Assembly: GCA_049671745.1 (NCBI GenBank) | Contig: JBATVL010000091.1 | Span: 46,877 to 110,876 of the forward strand | Direction of reading: 5' to 3' | Source of the DNA: SNAP01 sp049671745 | Lineage (GTDB): Bacteria; Bacteroidota; Bacteroidia; Bacteroidales; Marinifilaceae | DNA: 64,000 nucleotides | In this document: positions 25,282-34,429 of the stretch, piece after piece | How positions within the stretch are numbered: the stretch's first letter is position 1 | Layout: the number at the start of each line of letters is the position of its first letter | Translations under genes and position numbers: made by a program | Notes under the pieces: model-generated | The model's database searches: none | What the model saw: the letters and a program-made list of their open reading frames with translations, nothing else | What the model was told of the DNA's origin: nothing

Positions 25282-26541
25282 ATGCTATTCGATATAGATG
25301 TTTGGCAAGAGATATTCAGTACCATCCGCAAGAATAAGTTGAGAACTTTTCTTACTGGCTTTTCTGTAGCGGTGGCAATATTTATGCTTGTTATATTGCT
25401 TGGTTCCACAAGAGGTCTTAAAAATGGGGTAGAGAAATCTTTTACTCAAGAGTCTTCAAATGCTATGACTGTTCAGGGATGGAGAACGACTAAGGCTTAT
25501 AAGGGGCAGAATTCAGGTAGGAATATTGAAGTTAATAATAAAGATTTTAATGAATTAGGTAAAAGAATTGCTCAAATAGATGCCATTGCTGGTAGAACAT
25601 ATATTCCTGGTGATGAAAGTATATCATATAAAACAAAGTTTGGTAGTTTTAGAGTAAGGCCTACGCATGCCGCATATAAAGAATTGATCAAATATACTCT
25701 TCTGAATGGGCGTATGATGGATACAGAGGACGAGAGATTACGACGTAAAATAGCTGTTATTTCAGATAAGGTAAAGAGTTCATTATTTAAGAATGTGGAT
25801 GCTATTGGTAAATATATAGAAATAAACAATACTAAGTTTAAAGTAGTAGGTGTTTTTAATAAATCTGGACGTAACGATGGTGATAATGGAACTATATATA
25901 TACCTATCACAGTTGGCGAAATTCTTTATAACACAAAAGGGGAGTTAACTGAGATTGGTTTTACTTTAGGTTCTGTTAATCTAATGGAAAGTCAGAATAT
26001 AGAGAAGAAATTACGTTATATATTAGCAAAGAATCATAATTTTGATCCTACAGATAAATCAGCAGTATGGGTAAGTAACAACATAGAACAGTCAAAGAAT
26101 TTTGTTAATACTTTTGGAGCAATAGAATCAGGAATCTGGTTCATCGGTATATTTACTCTTATTTTAGGTGCAATTGGTGTCTTTAACATAATGCTTATAG
26201 TTGTAAAAGAAAGAACTAAGGAGATAGGAGTGAGAAAAGCTTTAGGTGCAAAGCCATCTTCAATCGTAGGCTTGATATTACTAGAGGCAGTATTTATTAC
26301 TGCAGTATCTGGATATATAGGCATGTTTATGGGGATAAGTCTTTTAGAAATAATTACTTCATTTGATCTTATACAAAGATTCTCTCCATCAATAGCAAAT
26401 TTCTTTCTAAATCCACAAGTAGACATGGGTGTAGCAATTTCAGCAACAATTGTACTTGTAATAACAGGAGGAATTGCAGGTTATATACCAGCTAGAAGAG
26501 CTTCAAAAATTAAACCAGTAGATGCATTACGTGACGAATAA
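25282..26541 (+). CDS. ABC transporter permease, FtsX/MacB-like (first)
   Basis: 419 residues. MacB-type topology: one N-terminal membrane helix (about 20-42, RTFLTGFSVAVAIFMLVILLG), a large periplasmic MacB_PCD domain, then three C-terminal helices with the coupling-helix stretch VVKERTKEIGVRKALGA. The end GYIPARRASKIKPVDALRDE is family-typical. It probably forms a heterodimer with the next gene product, with which it is clearly homologous. Such pumps move substrates from periplasm to outside by mechanotransmission together with an adaptor and TolC. Substrate unknown. Confidence 0.93.
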   Translation: MLFDIDVWQEIFSTIRKNKLRTFLTGFSVAVAIFMLVILLGSTRGLKNGVEKSFTQESSNAMTVQGWRTTKAYKGQNSGRNIEVNNKDFNELGKRIAQIDAIAGRTYIPGDESISYKTKFGSFRVRPTHAAYKELIKYTLLNGRMMDTEDERLRRKIAVISDKVKSSLFKNVDAIGKYIEINNTKFKVVGVFNKSGRNDGDNGTIYIPITVGEILYNTKGELTEIGFTLGSVNLMESQNIEKKLRYILAKNHNFDPTDKSAVWVSNNIEQSKNFVNTFGAIESGIWFIGIFTLILGAIGVFNIMLIVVKERTKEIGVRKALGAKPSSIVGLILLEAVFITAVSGYIGMFMGISLLEIITSFDLIQRFSPSIANFFLNPQVDMGVAISATIVLVITGGIAGYIPARRASKIKPVDALRDE

Positions 26542-26552
26542 TAATTATAGAT

Positions 26553-27809
26553 ATGTTTGATATAGATAATATAAACGAAATACTTATTGCTTTAAGGAAG
26601 AATAGGTTAAGAACATTCTTAACAATGTTAGGTGTTACTTTTGGAATCTTAGTACTTGTGCTTTTAATGGGTTTAGGTAAAGGTTTTGAGAATAAATTAG
26701 ATTCATCTTTAGGTAATTTTGCTACAAACTCGGCATTTTTCTGGCCAATGAAAACAACTGTGCCATATAAAGGAATGCCTACTAACAGACGCTATGCTTT
26801 TTCCATAAAGGATTTGGCAGATATAAAAAGAAATATACAAGAGGTTGAATATATAGCACCTCAGGTAAGAGCCTGGGAAGGAAGTTCAGACAATACTATT
26901 TGGCACGATAAAAAAGGTAATTTTAAAATCTTTGGTATGTCACCAGATTTATATAAGATTAATCCTGTGAAGGTTCTTGCTGGTAGATTTGTGAACAATA
27001 AAGATTTAAAGAATAGTGCTAAAGTTTGTCTTATTGGTCCAAGAGTAAAAGAAGTTCTATTCGATAAAGACCAGGATCCTATTGGTGAGCAGATACGAAT
27101 AAATGGAATTTCTTTTATGATTATTGGAAGTTTCAAACCAATAAGTAACAATATGGGAAATAAAGATAATGCGATTCTTACTCCCTATACAACTTTGCAA
27201 TCATTATTAAATAGAGGAGATAAGATTTATTCTTTTGTTGCCACTGCTAAAAAGGGTTTTAAGATGTCTGCTGTGCAAGAAAAGATTGATAATTTATTAA
27301 GTAGAAATCATAAATTATCTCCAAATGATAAGGAAGCCATAGGTTCTTTTAATGTAGAAGAGATTTTTGAAAAGATGAGTTCTTTCTTTATTGCTATACA
27401 ATTTTTTCTTTGGTTTATTGGTGCATCTACACTTATTACTGGAATTATAGGTGTGAGTAACATCATGCTTATAATAGTAAAAGAGAAAACAAAAGAGATA
27501 GGAATAAAGAGAGCTTTGGGAGCTACGCCTAAGGATATTATAAAACAAATACTTACTGAATCGGTGATGATAACTTCTATTGCTGGTTTTATGGGATTTC
27601 TTTTAGGAGTAATTATTGTAGAGATAATATCAATATTAATCGCAAATAGTCCAGGTTCTGGAGACATGCCAATTCTTGATCCTTATGTTGACTTTAAGGT
27701 TGCTTGTATATCTCTAATAACACTTGTTGTATTAGGTAGTTTGGCAGGTTTAATACCAGCTAAAAGAGCTGTAAGCATTAGGCCTATTGATGCATTAAGA
27801 GATGAATAA
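26553..27809 (+). CDS. ABC transporter permease, FtsX/MacB-like (second)
   Basis: 418 residues. Same topology as its upstream neighbour: helix at about 20-42 (RTFLTMLGVTFGILVLVLLMG), periplasmic domain, three C-terminal helices, coupling stretch IVKEKTKEIGIKRALGATP, and end GLIPAKRAVSIRPIDALRDE. The two permeases are diverged paralogues, suggesting an obligate heterodimer instead of the MacB homodimer. It starts 11 nt after the first permease stop. Confidence 0.93.
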   Translation: MFDIDNINEILIALRKNRLRTFLTMLGVTFGILVLVLLMGLGKGFENKLDSSLGNFATNSAFFWPMKTTVPYKGMPTNRRYAFSIKDLADIKRNIQEVEYIAPQVRAWEGSSDNTIWHDKKGNFKIFGMSPDLYKINPVKVLAGRFVNNKDLKNSAKVCLIGPRVKEVLFDKDQDPIGEQIRINGISFMIIGSFKPISNNMGNKDNAILTPYTTLQSLLNRGDKIYSFVATAKKGFKMSAVQEKIDNLLSRNHKLSPNDKEAIGSFNVEEIFEKMSSFFIAIQFFLWFIGASTLITGIIGVSNIMLIIVKEKTKEIGIKRALGATPKDIIKQILTESVMITSIAGFMGFLLGVIIVEIISILIANSPGSGDMPILDPYVDFKVACISLITLVVLGSLAGLIPAKRAVSIRPIDALRDE

Positions 27810-27842
27810 TAGATAATTAAACACATAAAAAATAGAATAATC

Positions 27843-28949
27843 ATGAGAAAGAAGATAATGAGAATTGTATATCTGCTAATATTTGCAGTATTAATCATAG
27901 GGTCTATAGTTTTTTTATATAAGAAATCACAACCAAAAGTTGTTGTTTATAAATCCGTGGCTCCATCTTATATTGATATCGCGGAGAAGACTGTAGCAAC
28001 AGGTAAGGTTGTTCCTAGAAAAGAGATTGAAATTAAACCTCAAGGTGTATCTGGTATTATAGAGAAGATTTACTTAGAAGCAGGAACAATAATTAAAAAA
28101 GGAGATAAGATTGCTAAAATCAAGATTATTCCTGATATGATAAATCTTAATTCAGCAGAGTCTCGTCTAAAACGTTCAAAAATATCTTTTAACAACAGTA
28201 AGATAGATTTCGATAGAGATTCTAAACTTTTTGATGATAAGGTGATTTCTGATTCAGAATTTAGAAAAAGTAAAGTTTTATACAAAGAGGCTTTAAACGA
28301 ATTGAATTCATCAGAGGATAATTTACAATTGATTAAAGAAGGTATAACAAAGAAATCAGCTGGAACTTCAAATACAATTATTCGTTCAACTATAGATGGT
28401 ATGATTCTTAATATACCTGTTAAAGAGGGATATTCTGTTATACAGTCAAATACATTTAATGCTGGTACAACTATAGCTGTAGTGGCAGATATGAAAGATA
28501 TGATATTTGAAGGAAAGATAGACGAAATAGAGGTATCTAAACTAAAGAAAGGAATGGATTTTGTTCTGACTATTGGTGCTCTACCAAATGATAAATTTAA
28601 TGCAAATCTTGAATATGTTTCTCCAAAAGGAGAATTAGATAATGGTTCTATTAAGTTTGAAATTAAAGCTTCTTTATCTTTACAAGACAACAAGTTTATT
28701 CGTTCAGGTTATTCTGCAAATGCTGAAATAATCCTTGTTAATAAAGAGAAAGTAATGTCAGTAAAAGAGAAGTATGTTTCTTTTAAAAACGATTCAGCTT
28801 TTGTTCAAATACAAATATCTCCACAAGTATTTGAAAATAAATATATAGAAACAGGAATTTCTGATGGAATCAATATAGAGATTCTTTCTGGTCTAAATAA
28901 AGATGATTTAATAAAAGGAGACATTAAAACTGCAGATACTAATTTATAA
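27843..28949 (+). CDS. Periplasmic efflux adaptor (MacA/HlyD-like)
   Basis: 368 residues. N-terminal membrane anchor (about 6-25), then the split biotinyl-lipoyl domain (EIEIKPQGVSGIIEKIYLEAGTII, later IIRSTIDGMILNIPVKEG), a helical hairpin of about 95 residues between the halves, and a beta-barrel domain (FEGKIDEIEVSKLKKGMDFVLTIG). It would join the inner-membrane ABC permeases to the TolC channel. Length is typical of MacA-like adaptors. It starts 33 nt after the second permease and ends 5 nt before the TolC gene. Confidence 0.93.
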   Translation: MRKKIMRIVYLLIFAVLIIGSIVFLYKKSQPKVVVYKSVAPSYIDIAEKTVATGKVVPRKEIEIKPQGVSGIIEKIYLEAGTIIKKGDKIAKIKIIPDMINLNSAESRLKRSKISFNNSKIDFDRDSKLFDDKVISDSEFRKSKVLYKEALNELNSSEDNLQLIKEGITKKSAGTSNTIIRSTIDGMILNIPVKEGYSVIQSNTFNAGTTIAVVADMKDMIFEGKIDEIEVSKLKKGMDFVLTIGALPNDKFNANLEYVSPKGELDNGSIKFEIKASLSLQDNKFIRSGYSANAEIILVNKEKVMSVKEKYVSFKNDSAFVQIQISPQVFENKYIETGISDGINIEILSGLNKDDLIKGDIKTADTNL

Positions 28950-28954
28950 AGATT

Positions 28955-30334
28955 ATGAAAAAGATATTTATACCAATATACACATGCTTGGGATTAGCTT
29001 TTAGTTTAAATGCTTCGGCTCAAGAGAACTGGTCACTTACAAAGTGTATCAATCATGCATACGAGAGTAATATTCAGCTTAAACAAAGTGAGTTGAGTGT
29101 GAAAGCAGCTAAGAATCGTGCTTTTCAGAATAAGATGAATTTCTTACCAACTGTTAGCGCATCAGCTTCGCATACTTTTAATTTCGGACAAGGACCAGTG
29201 TCAAATGGTACTTATGAGAGTACAAAAAGTCAAATTACGGCTGTTTCAAGTTTTGGTGTACAATCTTCTTTACTTCTATTTAATGGATTTAAGAAGGTTA
29301 ATAATTATAATAAGGGAAAGTTAAGCTTGCAGTCGAAAGAAAAAGCTGTAGAGAAGTCTAAGTCTGATTTGGCAGTTAATATTGCAGGACTTTATCTACA
29401 AGTTTTATACAATACAGAGATATTGAATATTGCTCGTGAACAACTTACTATTTCTAAGGAGCAAGAAATTAAAACAGGAAAGCTTGTTGAGGCAGGTAAA
29501 TTGGCGGAAGTTGAGCTTCTTAAGCAAAAATCTCTTGTTAGCCAGGATGAACTTGCTACCGTTGAGGCAGAAAATAATCTTGAAATGTCATATATTAATA
29601 TCTTTCAAATTATGGATGTAAAAGAAGATAATGCATTTAAGGTTATTATTTTGGATGATCTTATAATTGATGCTAATCGTTCTTTACAATCATCATCTTC
29701 TCTTTATAATAAGGCATTAGATCTTCGTCCTGAGATCGCTAAGGCAGATATAGATATTCAAGTTTCAGAGAAAGATGTGAGTATTGCTAGGGCTTCGATG
29801 ATACCTTCTCTTAGTTTGAATGCTGGCGTAAGTTCTAATTACTACGATAATCAGATGATTATGGCTCCAGATACAAAAACTAATGTATTAATGTCTACTG
29901 GTAAGGTTGTATCCTTTGGCAAACAACTTGATGGTAATGCAAGAAAACATGTTGGATTGAATTTATCTATTCCTATTTTTAATGCTTTTCAGGCTTCTAC
30001 ATCTGTTCGTAATTCAAAAATACAATTGGAAAATACGAAATTAGAAAGAGAGAATATTAAAAACGTTCTACGTAAAGAAATTCAGCAAGTTTATGCTTCT
30101 GCAAAATCTTCTATGAAGAAATATTACTCAGCAAAGGTAGCGGCTGATTATAGTAAAAAATCTTTTGAATATTCTCAGAAAAAATATAATGCAGGATTAA
30201 TAGATCTAGTATCGTATAAAGAAATGAAGAAAGATTACGTGAAGTCATCTTCTAAATTTCTTCAAGCTAAGTACGATTATGTGTTTAGAACTAAGATTCT
30301 TGATTATTATGTAGGGCTTCCTTTAGCTCTATAG
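28955..30334 (+). CDS. TolC family outer-membrane channel
   Basis: 459 residues. Signal peptide (LAFSLNASAQ, cleavage near 23). The body shows two internal halves of long helices with strand insertions, as in TolC: ENWSLTKCINHAYESNIQLKQSEL at the start of one half and ALDLRPEIAKADIDIQVSEKDV at the other, with FQNKMNFLPTVSASASHTF and ASMIPSLSLNAGVSSNYY as the barrel strands. Together with the four upstream genes this completes a tripartite efflux or export machine. Last gene of the operon, followed by a terminator. Confidence 0.94.
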   Translation: MKKIFIPIYTCLGLAFSLNASAQENWSLTKCINHAYESNIQLKQSELSVKAAKNRAFQNKMNFLPTVSASASHTFNFGQGPVSNGTYESTKSQITAVSSFGVQSSLLLFNGFKKVNNYNKGKLSLQSKEKAVEKSKSDLAVNIAGLYLQVLYNTEILNIAREQLTISKEQEIKTGKLVEAGKLAEVELLKQKSLVSQDELATVEAENNLEMSYINIFQIMDVKEDNAFKVIILDDLIIDANRSLQSSSSLYNKALDLRPEIAKADIDIQVSEKDVSIARASMIPSLSLNAGVSSNYYDNQMIMAPDTKTNVLMSTGKVVSFGKQLDGNARKHVGLNLSIPIFNAFQASTSVRNSKIQLENTKLERENIKNVLRKEIQQVYASAKSSMKKYYSAKVAADYSKKSFEYSQKKYNAGLIDLVSYKEMKKDYVKSSSKFLQAKYDYVFRTKILDYYVGLPLAL

Positions 30335-30355
30335 TTAGTATATTTACTTTATTAG

Positions 30356-30384
30356 GCCAGTGTCTTTTTGATGCTGGCTTTTTT
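30356..30384 (+). terminator. Intrinsic terminator of the efflux operon
   Basis: GCCAGTGTC with GATGCTGGC (two wobble pairs) around a TTTTT loop, followed by TTTTTT. Confidence 0.8.
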
Positions 30385-30407
30385 ATTGCTTAATTATTCT
30401 TTGGCTA

Positions 30408-30440
30408 TAAAAAAAGAACCGCCCATAAGGACGGTTCTTT
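30408..30440 (-). terminator. Intrinsic terminator of the CoA-transferase gene
   Basis: AAAGAACCG / CGGTTCTTT (30413-30421 and 30432-30440) plus two inner C-G pairs, with a T-run on the minus strand. Confidence 0.85.
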
Positions 30441-30460
30441 ATATATAATAAAGTTTAATC

Positions 30461-31765
30461 TTATTTTATGAAGTGGAAGTGAGATCCAAATCTATCGAAT
30501 GCAGCTTTATCTAGTTCTTCCTGATGATCAGGATGAGCTATAGAAATAAGTGCTTTAGCTCTAGCTTGAAGAGTTAATCCGTAAAGATCTACAGCGCCAA
30601 ATTCTGTTACAAAATGGTGAATATCGAAACGAGTAGTAACAACTCCAGCTCCATTCATTAATGTAGGAGAAATTTTGCTCATACCTTTAGCAGTAACAGA
30701 AGGCATGGCGATAATTGGCTTACCACCTTTAGACATAGAAGCTCCACGGATGAAGTCTAATTGTCCACCACAACCTGAATAATACTTACATCCTAATGAG
30801 TCAGCATTAACCTGTCCTGTTAAATCTATAGAAAGAGCAGAGTTAATAGCAGTCATTTTTGGTAATTGAGCGATTACGAATGGATCATTAGTATACCCTA
30901 CATCCATCATAGCTACAGCTGGATTATCGTCAACAAAGTCGTAAACTTCTTTAGAACCCATTAAGAAAGTAGAAACAATTTTACCTGTATCTAAAGGTTT
31001 CATAGAGTTATTTATAACTCCTGAGTGGTATAAAGGAAGAACACCATCAGCGAACATTTCAGTGTGAATACCAAGATTTTTATGGTTACCTAATTGAGCA
31101 AGAACTGCATTAGGAATTGCACCAATACCCATTTGTATAGTAGCACCATCTTCTATTAAGTTAGCACAGTTTTTACCAATAAGGATATCTGTTTCTGTAA
31201 GAATAGTCGAGTGAGCTTCTGTAAGTGGACTATCGTCTTCACAGAAAATGTCAATATCAGACATTTTAATCATAGCATCACCCCATGCTCTTGGCATATT
31301 AGGATTGATAACAGCAATTACTGTGTCTGCATTTTGAACAGCTGCTAAAGTACAGTCAACAGAAGTACCTAAAGAAACGTATCCGTGCTTGTCTGGAGGA
31401 CAAACTTGAATAAGAACAACATTAACAGGAAGAATATTTTCTCTAATTAATTTTTGAGTCTCGTTTAAGTGAACTGGGATGTAATCAGCGTATCCTGCTT
31501 GAGTTTGTTTACGAACATTTCCTCCTACGAAGAAAGATTCTAATAAAAATATTCCCTCGAATTCAGCATCAGCATAAGGAGCTGGCCCTTCTGTGTGAAG
31601 GTGTTGGATTCTTACGTTAGAGAATTCTTTTTTTCTTCCTCTTTCGCACATTGCTTTAATAAGTCCTTGTGGTGCACAGGCTACAGAATGTATATGTATT
31701 CTGTCGTTTGTCTTGATAACCTTAACAGCTTCATCGAACGAAACTGTGTTAATTTGTTTGTACAT
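30461..31765 (-). CDS. Acetyl-CoA hydrolase/CoA-transferase family enzyme
   Basis: 434 residues. Members move CoA between acyl groups through a glutamyl-CoA intermediate. The catalytic Glu is E236 in GIHTEMFADG, and the CoA-binding loop QMGIGAIPNAV is at 211-221. A second glycine-rich loop follows (YYSGCGGQLDFIRGA). The closest types known to me are 4-hydroxybutyrate and succinyl-CoA:acetate CoA-transferases of fermenting Bacteroidales; sequence reading alone does not separate these. It is monocistronic. Together with the ADP-forming acetyl-CoA synthetase at 49.2 kb it indicates fermentation through acyl-CoA intermediates. Confidence 0.9.
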   Translation of the reverse strand: MYKQINTVSFDEAVKVIKTNDRIHIHSVACAPQGLIKAMCERGRKKEFSNVRIQHLHTEGPAPYADAEFEGIFLLESFFVGGNVRKQTQAGYADYIPVHLNETQKLIRENILPVNVVLIQVCPPDKHGYVSLGTSVDCTLAAVQNADTVIAVINPNMPRAWGDAMIKMSDIDIFCEDDSPLTEAHSTILTETDILIGKNCANLIEDGATIQMGIGAIPNAVLAQLGNHKNLGIHTEMFADGVLPLYHSGVINNSMKPLDTGKIVSTFLMGSKEVYDFVDDNPAVAMMDVGYTNDPFVIAQLPKMTAINSALSIDLTGQVNADSLGCKYYSGCGGQLDFIRGASMSKGGKPIIAMPSVTAKGMSKISPTLMNGAGVVTTRFDIHHFVTEFGAVDLYGLTLQARAKALISIAHPDHQEELDKAAFDRFGSHFHFIK

Positions 31766-31923
31766 GTCCCAATAGTTTATATGTAATCAAATGTTTGCGT
31801 ATTTGTGCGGCTAATTTATAAGCATTCATCGTTCTAAACAAGCTAATTGGCAATTATTATAACTTGTTTTACAACATGTTTTCTTTCTTTTTCTACTTTG
31901 AAGGTAAATACAGAGTCTTTATA

Positions 31924-31955
31924 CAAAAAAAGAGACAACTTTCGCTGCCTCTTTT
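31924..31955 (-). terminator. Intrinsic terminator of the lipoprotein cluster
   Basis: AAAGAG(A)CA pairs with TG(C)CTCTTT around a short loop, with a T-run following on the minus strand. Confidence 0.75.
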
Positions 31956-31978
31956 ATGATTTGTAAATTATTCTTTGA

Positions 31979-32953
31979 TTATAAAGGAAGAAGAATATCT
32001 ATGTTTTCATTTTGAAGTTGTTCCCAAGTGAAATCAATTATAGTTACTTCTTTGAAGTTTTTATCTGTTATTACTACATTTTTGCCAGCTTTTTTAGCTG
32101 TGTAAAGTTTGCCCTTCTCTAGTACGATAGTGCTATTAAGTAAATTATGAATTTTAGTTGTTGCTGTTAAAACATTATTTTTTTTAGTTAAAACATTATT
32201 ATTCGTTAGCAGTAAGTCTAGTTTTAAAGAACTTCCAGCAACAAGATCTACAGTATTTAAAAAGATACTTTCTACATTTTTTACATCTTTTGTATATTTA
32301 ACATCATATGTATATGAAATAGATTTTTCTTTGTCTTTTCCTTTGGCAGGAGTTGTAACAGTAGCTCTTAAGGCCATTATGATGTCTTTATTAGTTTTTG
32401 CAACATCAAATCTTAATACTGAATTAAGAAGTTCCATATCAATAGTAAAGTTGTTATCTCCAGTAGTGTTTATAGTTGCTTCTTTTGTTCCTACATATTC
32501 TTTAGCAACTTCAAATCCCTCTACATATGAAGGATTTGGTACTATTCTTTCCCATTCTTCTGTCCATGTTTTGTCTCCACTTCTCTTTTGTTGGGCATGT
32601 GCAGTGAAAGTATTAACTCCAAAACGCACATTTTCAAGCTTCCATGTTTCTTTATTGGTTGCAATAAATGTTGCTAAATCATAATTTTTGTCTGTTCTTT
32701 GACTAGCTTTTACATTTATTGTTTTTACTCCTTTTGGTAGGTCTGTTATTTTAGCAATTCCACCTTCTGGAGTTACTCTTGCCATTTCAGGAGATTTTGT
32801 AGTATTTGCTGCTGGAAAACCAAAACTAGCTGCATTAAAAGTTACTGTACCTGTTAAAGATTTCTGAATATCCTCAGATGCAGAATTTTCTACAGAACAA
32901 GATGTTAATCCACTTGCAATAAGAGTTAATACTCCAATAAAAATTTTATTCAT
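31979..32953 (-). CDS. Lipoprotein, paralogue of the gene at 34430-35404
   Basis: 324 residues. SPII signal with lipobox GLTSC (Cys19). Shares with the third cluster member the same length and a series of blocks: TGTVTFNAASFGF near the N-terminus, VKTINVKASQ, a WKLENVRFGVNTFTAHA block, YVEGFEVAK, and a C-terminal NVVITDKNFKE...DFTWEQL. It has no catalytic motifs and is probably beta-rich. Last gene of a three-gene unit (39-nt gap to the middle gene). I do not recognise a named family with certainty; DUF4493-like lipoproteins are one possibility. Confidence 0.75.
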   Translation of the reverse strand: MNKIFIGVLTLIASGLTSCSVENSASEDIQKSLTGTVTFNAASFGFPAANTTKSPEMARVTPEGGIAKITDLPKGVKTINVKASQRTDKNYDLATFIATNKETWKLENVRFGVNTFTAHAQQKRSGDKTWTEEWERIVPNPSYVEGFEVAKEYVGTKEATINTTGDNNFTIDMELLNSVLRFDVAKTNKDIIMALRATVTTPAKGKDKEKSISYTYDVKYTKDVKNVESIFLNTVDLVAGSSLKLDLLLTNNNVLTKKNNVLTATTKIHNLLNSTIVLEKGKLYTAKKAGKNVVITDKNFKEVTIIDFTWEQLQNENIDILLPL

Positions 32954-32992
32954 GATAGTTAATAATTAGTTTACCTCTAGATGAGGCGTGTT

Positions 32993-34381
32993 TTAGTTTA
33001 ATTTAATTTCTTCTAGACTTATTCCTAATGGACTTGCTTTAGTATTCCCTTTATTAGAACTATATTGAGCGCTTACTCTTTGTCTTGTTTTTACTGTGTA
33101 GGTATCTAATATTTCACTGCAATACCAATGCACTAAATTGTTTTTTTTGTAATAAAATTGATATTTACAATTAATTTCTCGATGTGTTGGTAGATATGTT
33201 TCAGAACGTATAGTATATTTTCTTTTATATCCATCTTTTGGAAATATAAGTCCTTTATCTATGTTGTTGTAACTATCTTTGTAGGTGTAATCTGAAGGAT
33301 TTTCTATATTATCATTATTGCATCTGTATATACTTAAATCTATAGAAACGGTACATAATTCAGCATTTTTTAAATATATATCACATTCTCCATCATTATT
33401 AGTGTAATATATATTTTCAATTTTTGGATCACCTTTTTGTACTGAATTTATTGGTTGATCATTACGATCTATTTTCCGTAATATAGAGTGATGATGGAAT
33501 ACATATAGTTCATATTTTACTTCTTTGTAATTATCTTTAAAATATGAATTATACCAGTCTTTTTGAGTATTTCTATCTATGATTATATATTGATATTCTT
33601 TTTTTCTTTTACTCGTTTTTATAGTGATTTCGTAATACATTAACCATTGTTTGCCTTTTATATGGTGTAATATGTTATTTCTCTTAATATGATCATGATT
33701 ATGCCCTGTACAATGTTCTGGATTTCCATCACATAAATAATCATGTGTACAAATTGTAGGAAATACCAAATGAAGGTCTCCATTTAACATGTTCATCTTC
33801 AGGATAGATTTTCTTTCTTTAAGTTCTGATCTACCATACCAAATAAGATTGCTATATATTTCTTCTTTATTTTTCTCTGCTATAACAATATTCTTGTATT
33901 TGTTTTTATTTAAAAGATGATTTTGAAATCCAAAGATTTGTGCGTAGATATCCTTATTATTAAATTTAGTTTTATCTATACGTACTTTGCCATCTACTAT
34001 ATTTATTCCTTTAGGAGATTTACCGTTGGGTTTTGGTAAGAAAATATTATTGTTTAAATCTTGATTGGCAGCTTTAGCAGTTCTAGTAAAGTCCGCTTTA
34101 GCAATTATTTCATCGTTAGAATTTAGTATTTCAACACTAAGTCCAATGACCTCATCAGGAAGATCCCCATATATTCTTTCATCTGTAGAGGACATTACTT
34201 TATTTACCGAGTTTACAGAGGATTCTGAACTAGAAGCAAAGCTAATACTCATTAAATCACCTTCAACAGCAGAAAACTCTCTCTCTTTAATATTTCGTTT
34301 TTCTTTTTCATTAGTAATTTGATTTTCTTTATTACAAGAAGAACACAGTATTATAGTAATTAATAAATAAATATATCTCAT
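32993..34381 (-). CDS. Hypothetical lipoprotein with Cys/His-rich segment
   Basis: 462 residues. SPII signal with lipobox ILCSSC (Cys16), then a charged linker. Residues 211-231 form a dense cluster of possible metal ligands: Cys211, His213, Cys217, His223, Cys224, His227, His229 and His231. This stands out in a secreted protein with few other cysteines. I do not recognise the family. It sits between two paralogous lipoprotein genes in one transcript, with gaps of 48 and 39 nt. A surface complex of all three is plausible but unproven. Confidence 0.7.
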   Translation of the reverse strand: MRYIYLLITIILCSSCNKENQITNEKEKRNIKEREFSAVEGDLMSISFASSSESSVNSVNKVMSSTDERIYGDLPDEVIGLSVEILNSNDEIIAKADFTRTAKAANQDLNNNIFLPKPNGKSPKGINIVDGKVRIDKTKFNNKDIYAQIFGFQNHLLNKNKYKNIVIAEKNKEEIYSNLIWYGRSELKERKSILKMNMLNGDLHLVFPTICTHDYLCDGNPEHCTGHNHDHIKRNNILHHIKGKQWLMYYEITIKTSKRKKEYQYIIIDRNTQKDWYNSYFKDNYKEVKYELYVFHHHSILRKIDRNDQPINSVQKGDPKIENIYYTNNDGECDIYLKNAELCTVSIDLSIYRCNNDNIENPSDYTYKDSYNNIDKGLIFPKDGYKRKYTIRSETYLPTHREINCKYQFYYKKNNLVHWYCSEILDTYTVKTRQRVSAQYSSNKGNTKASPLGISLEEIKLN

Positions 34382-34429
34382 GTTTTAATCTTGAAGAGTT
34401 GTAAATATAATCAGATGCTTTAATAATAA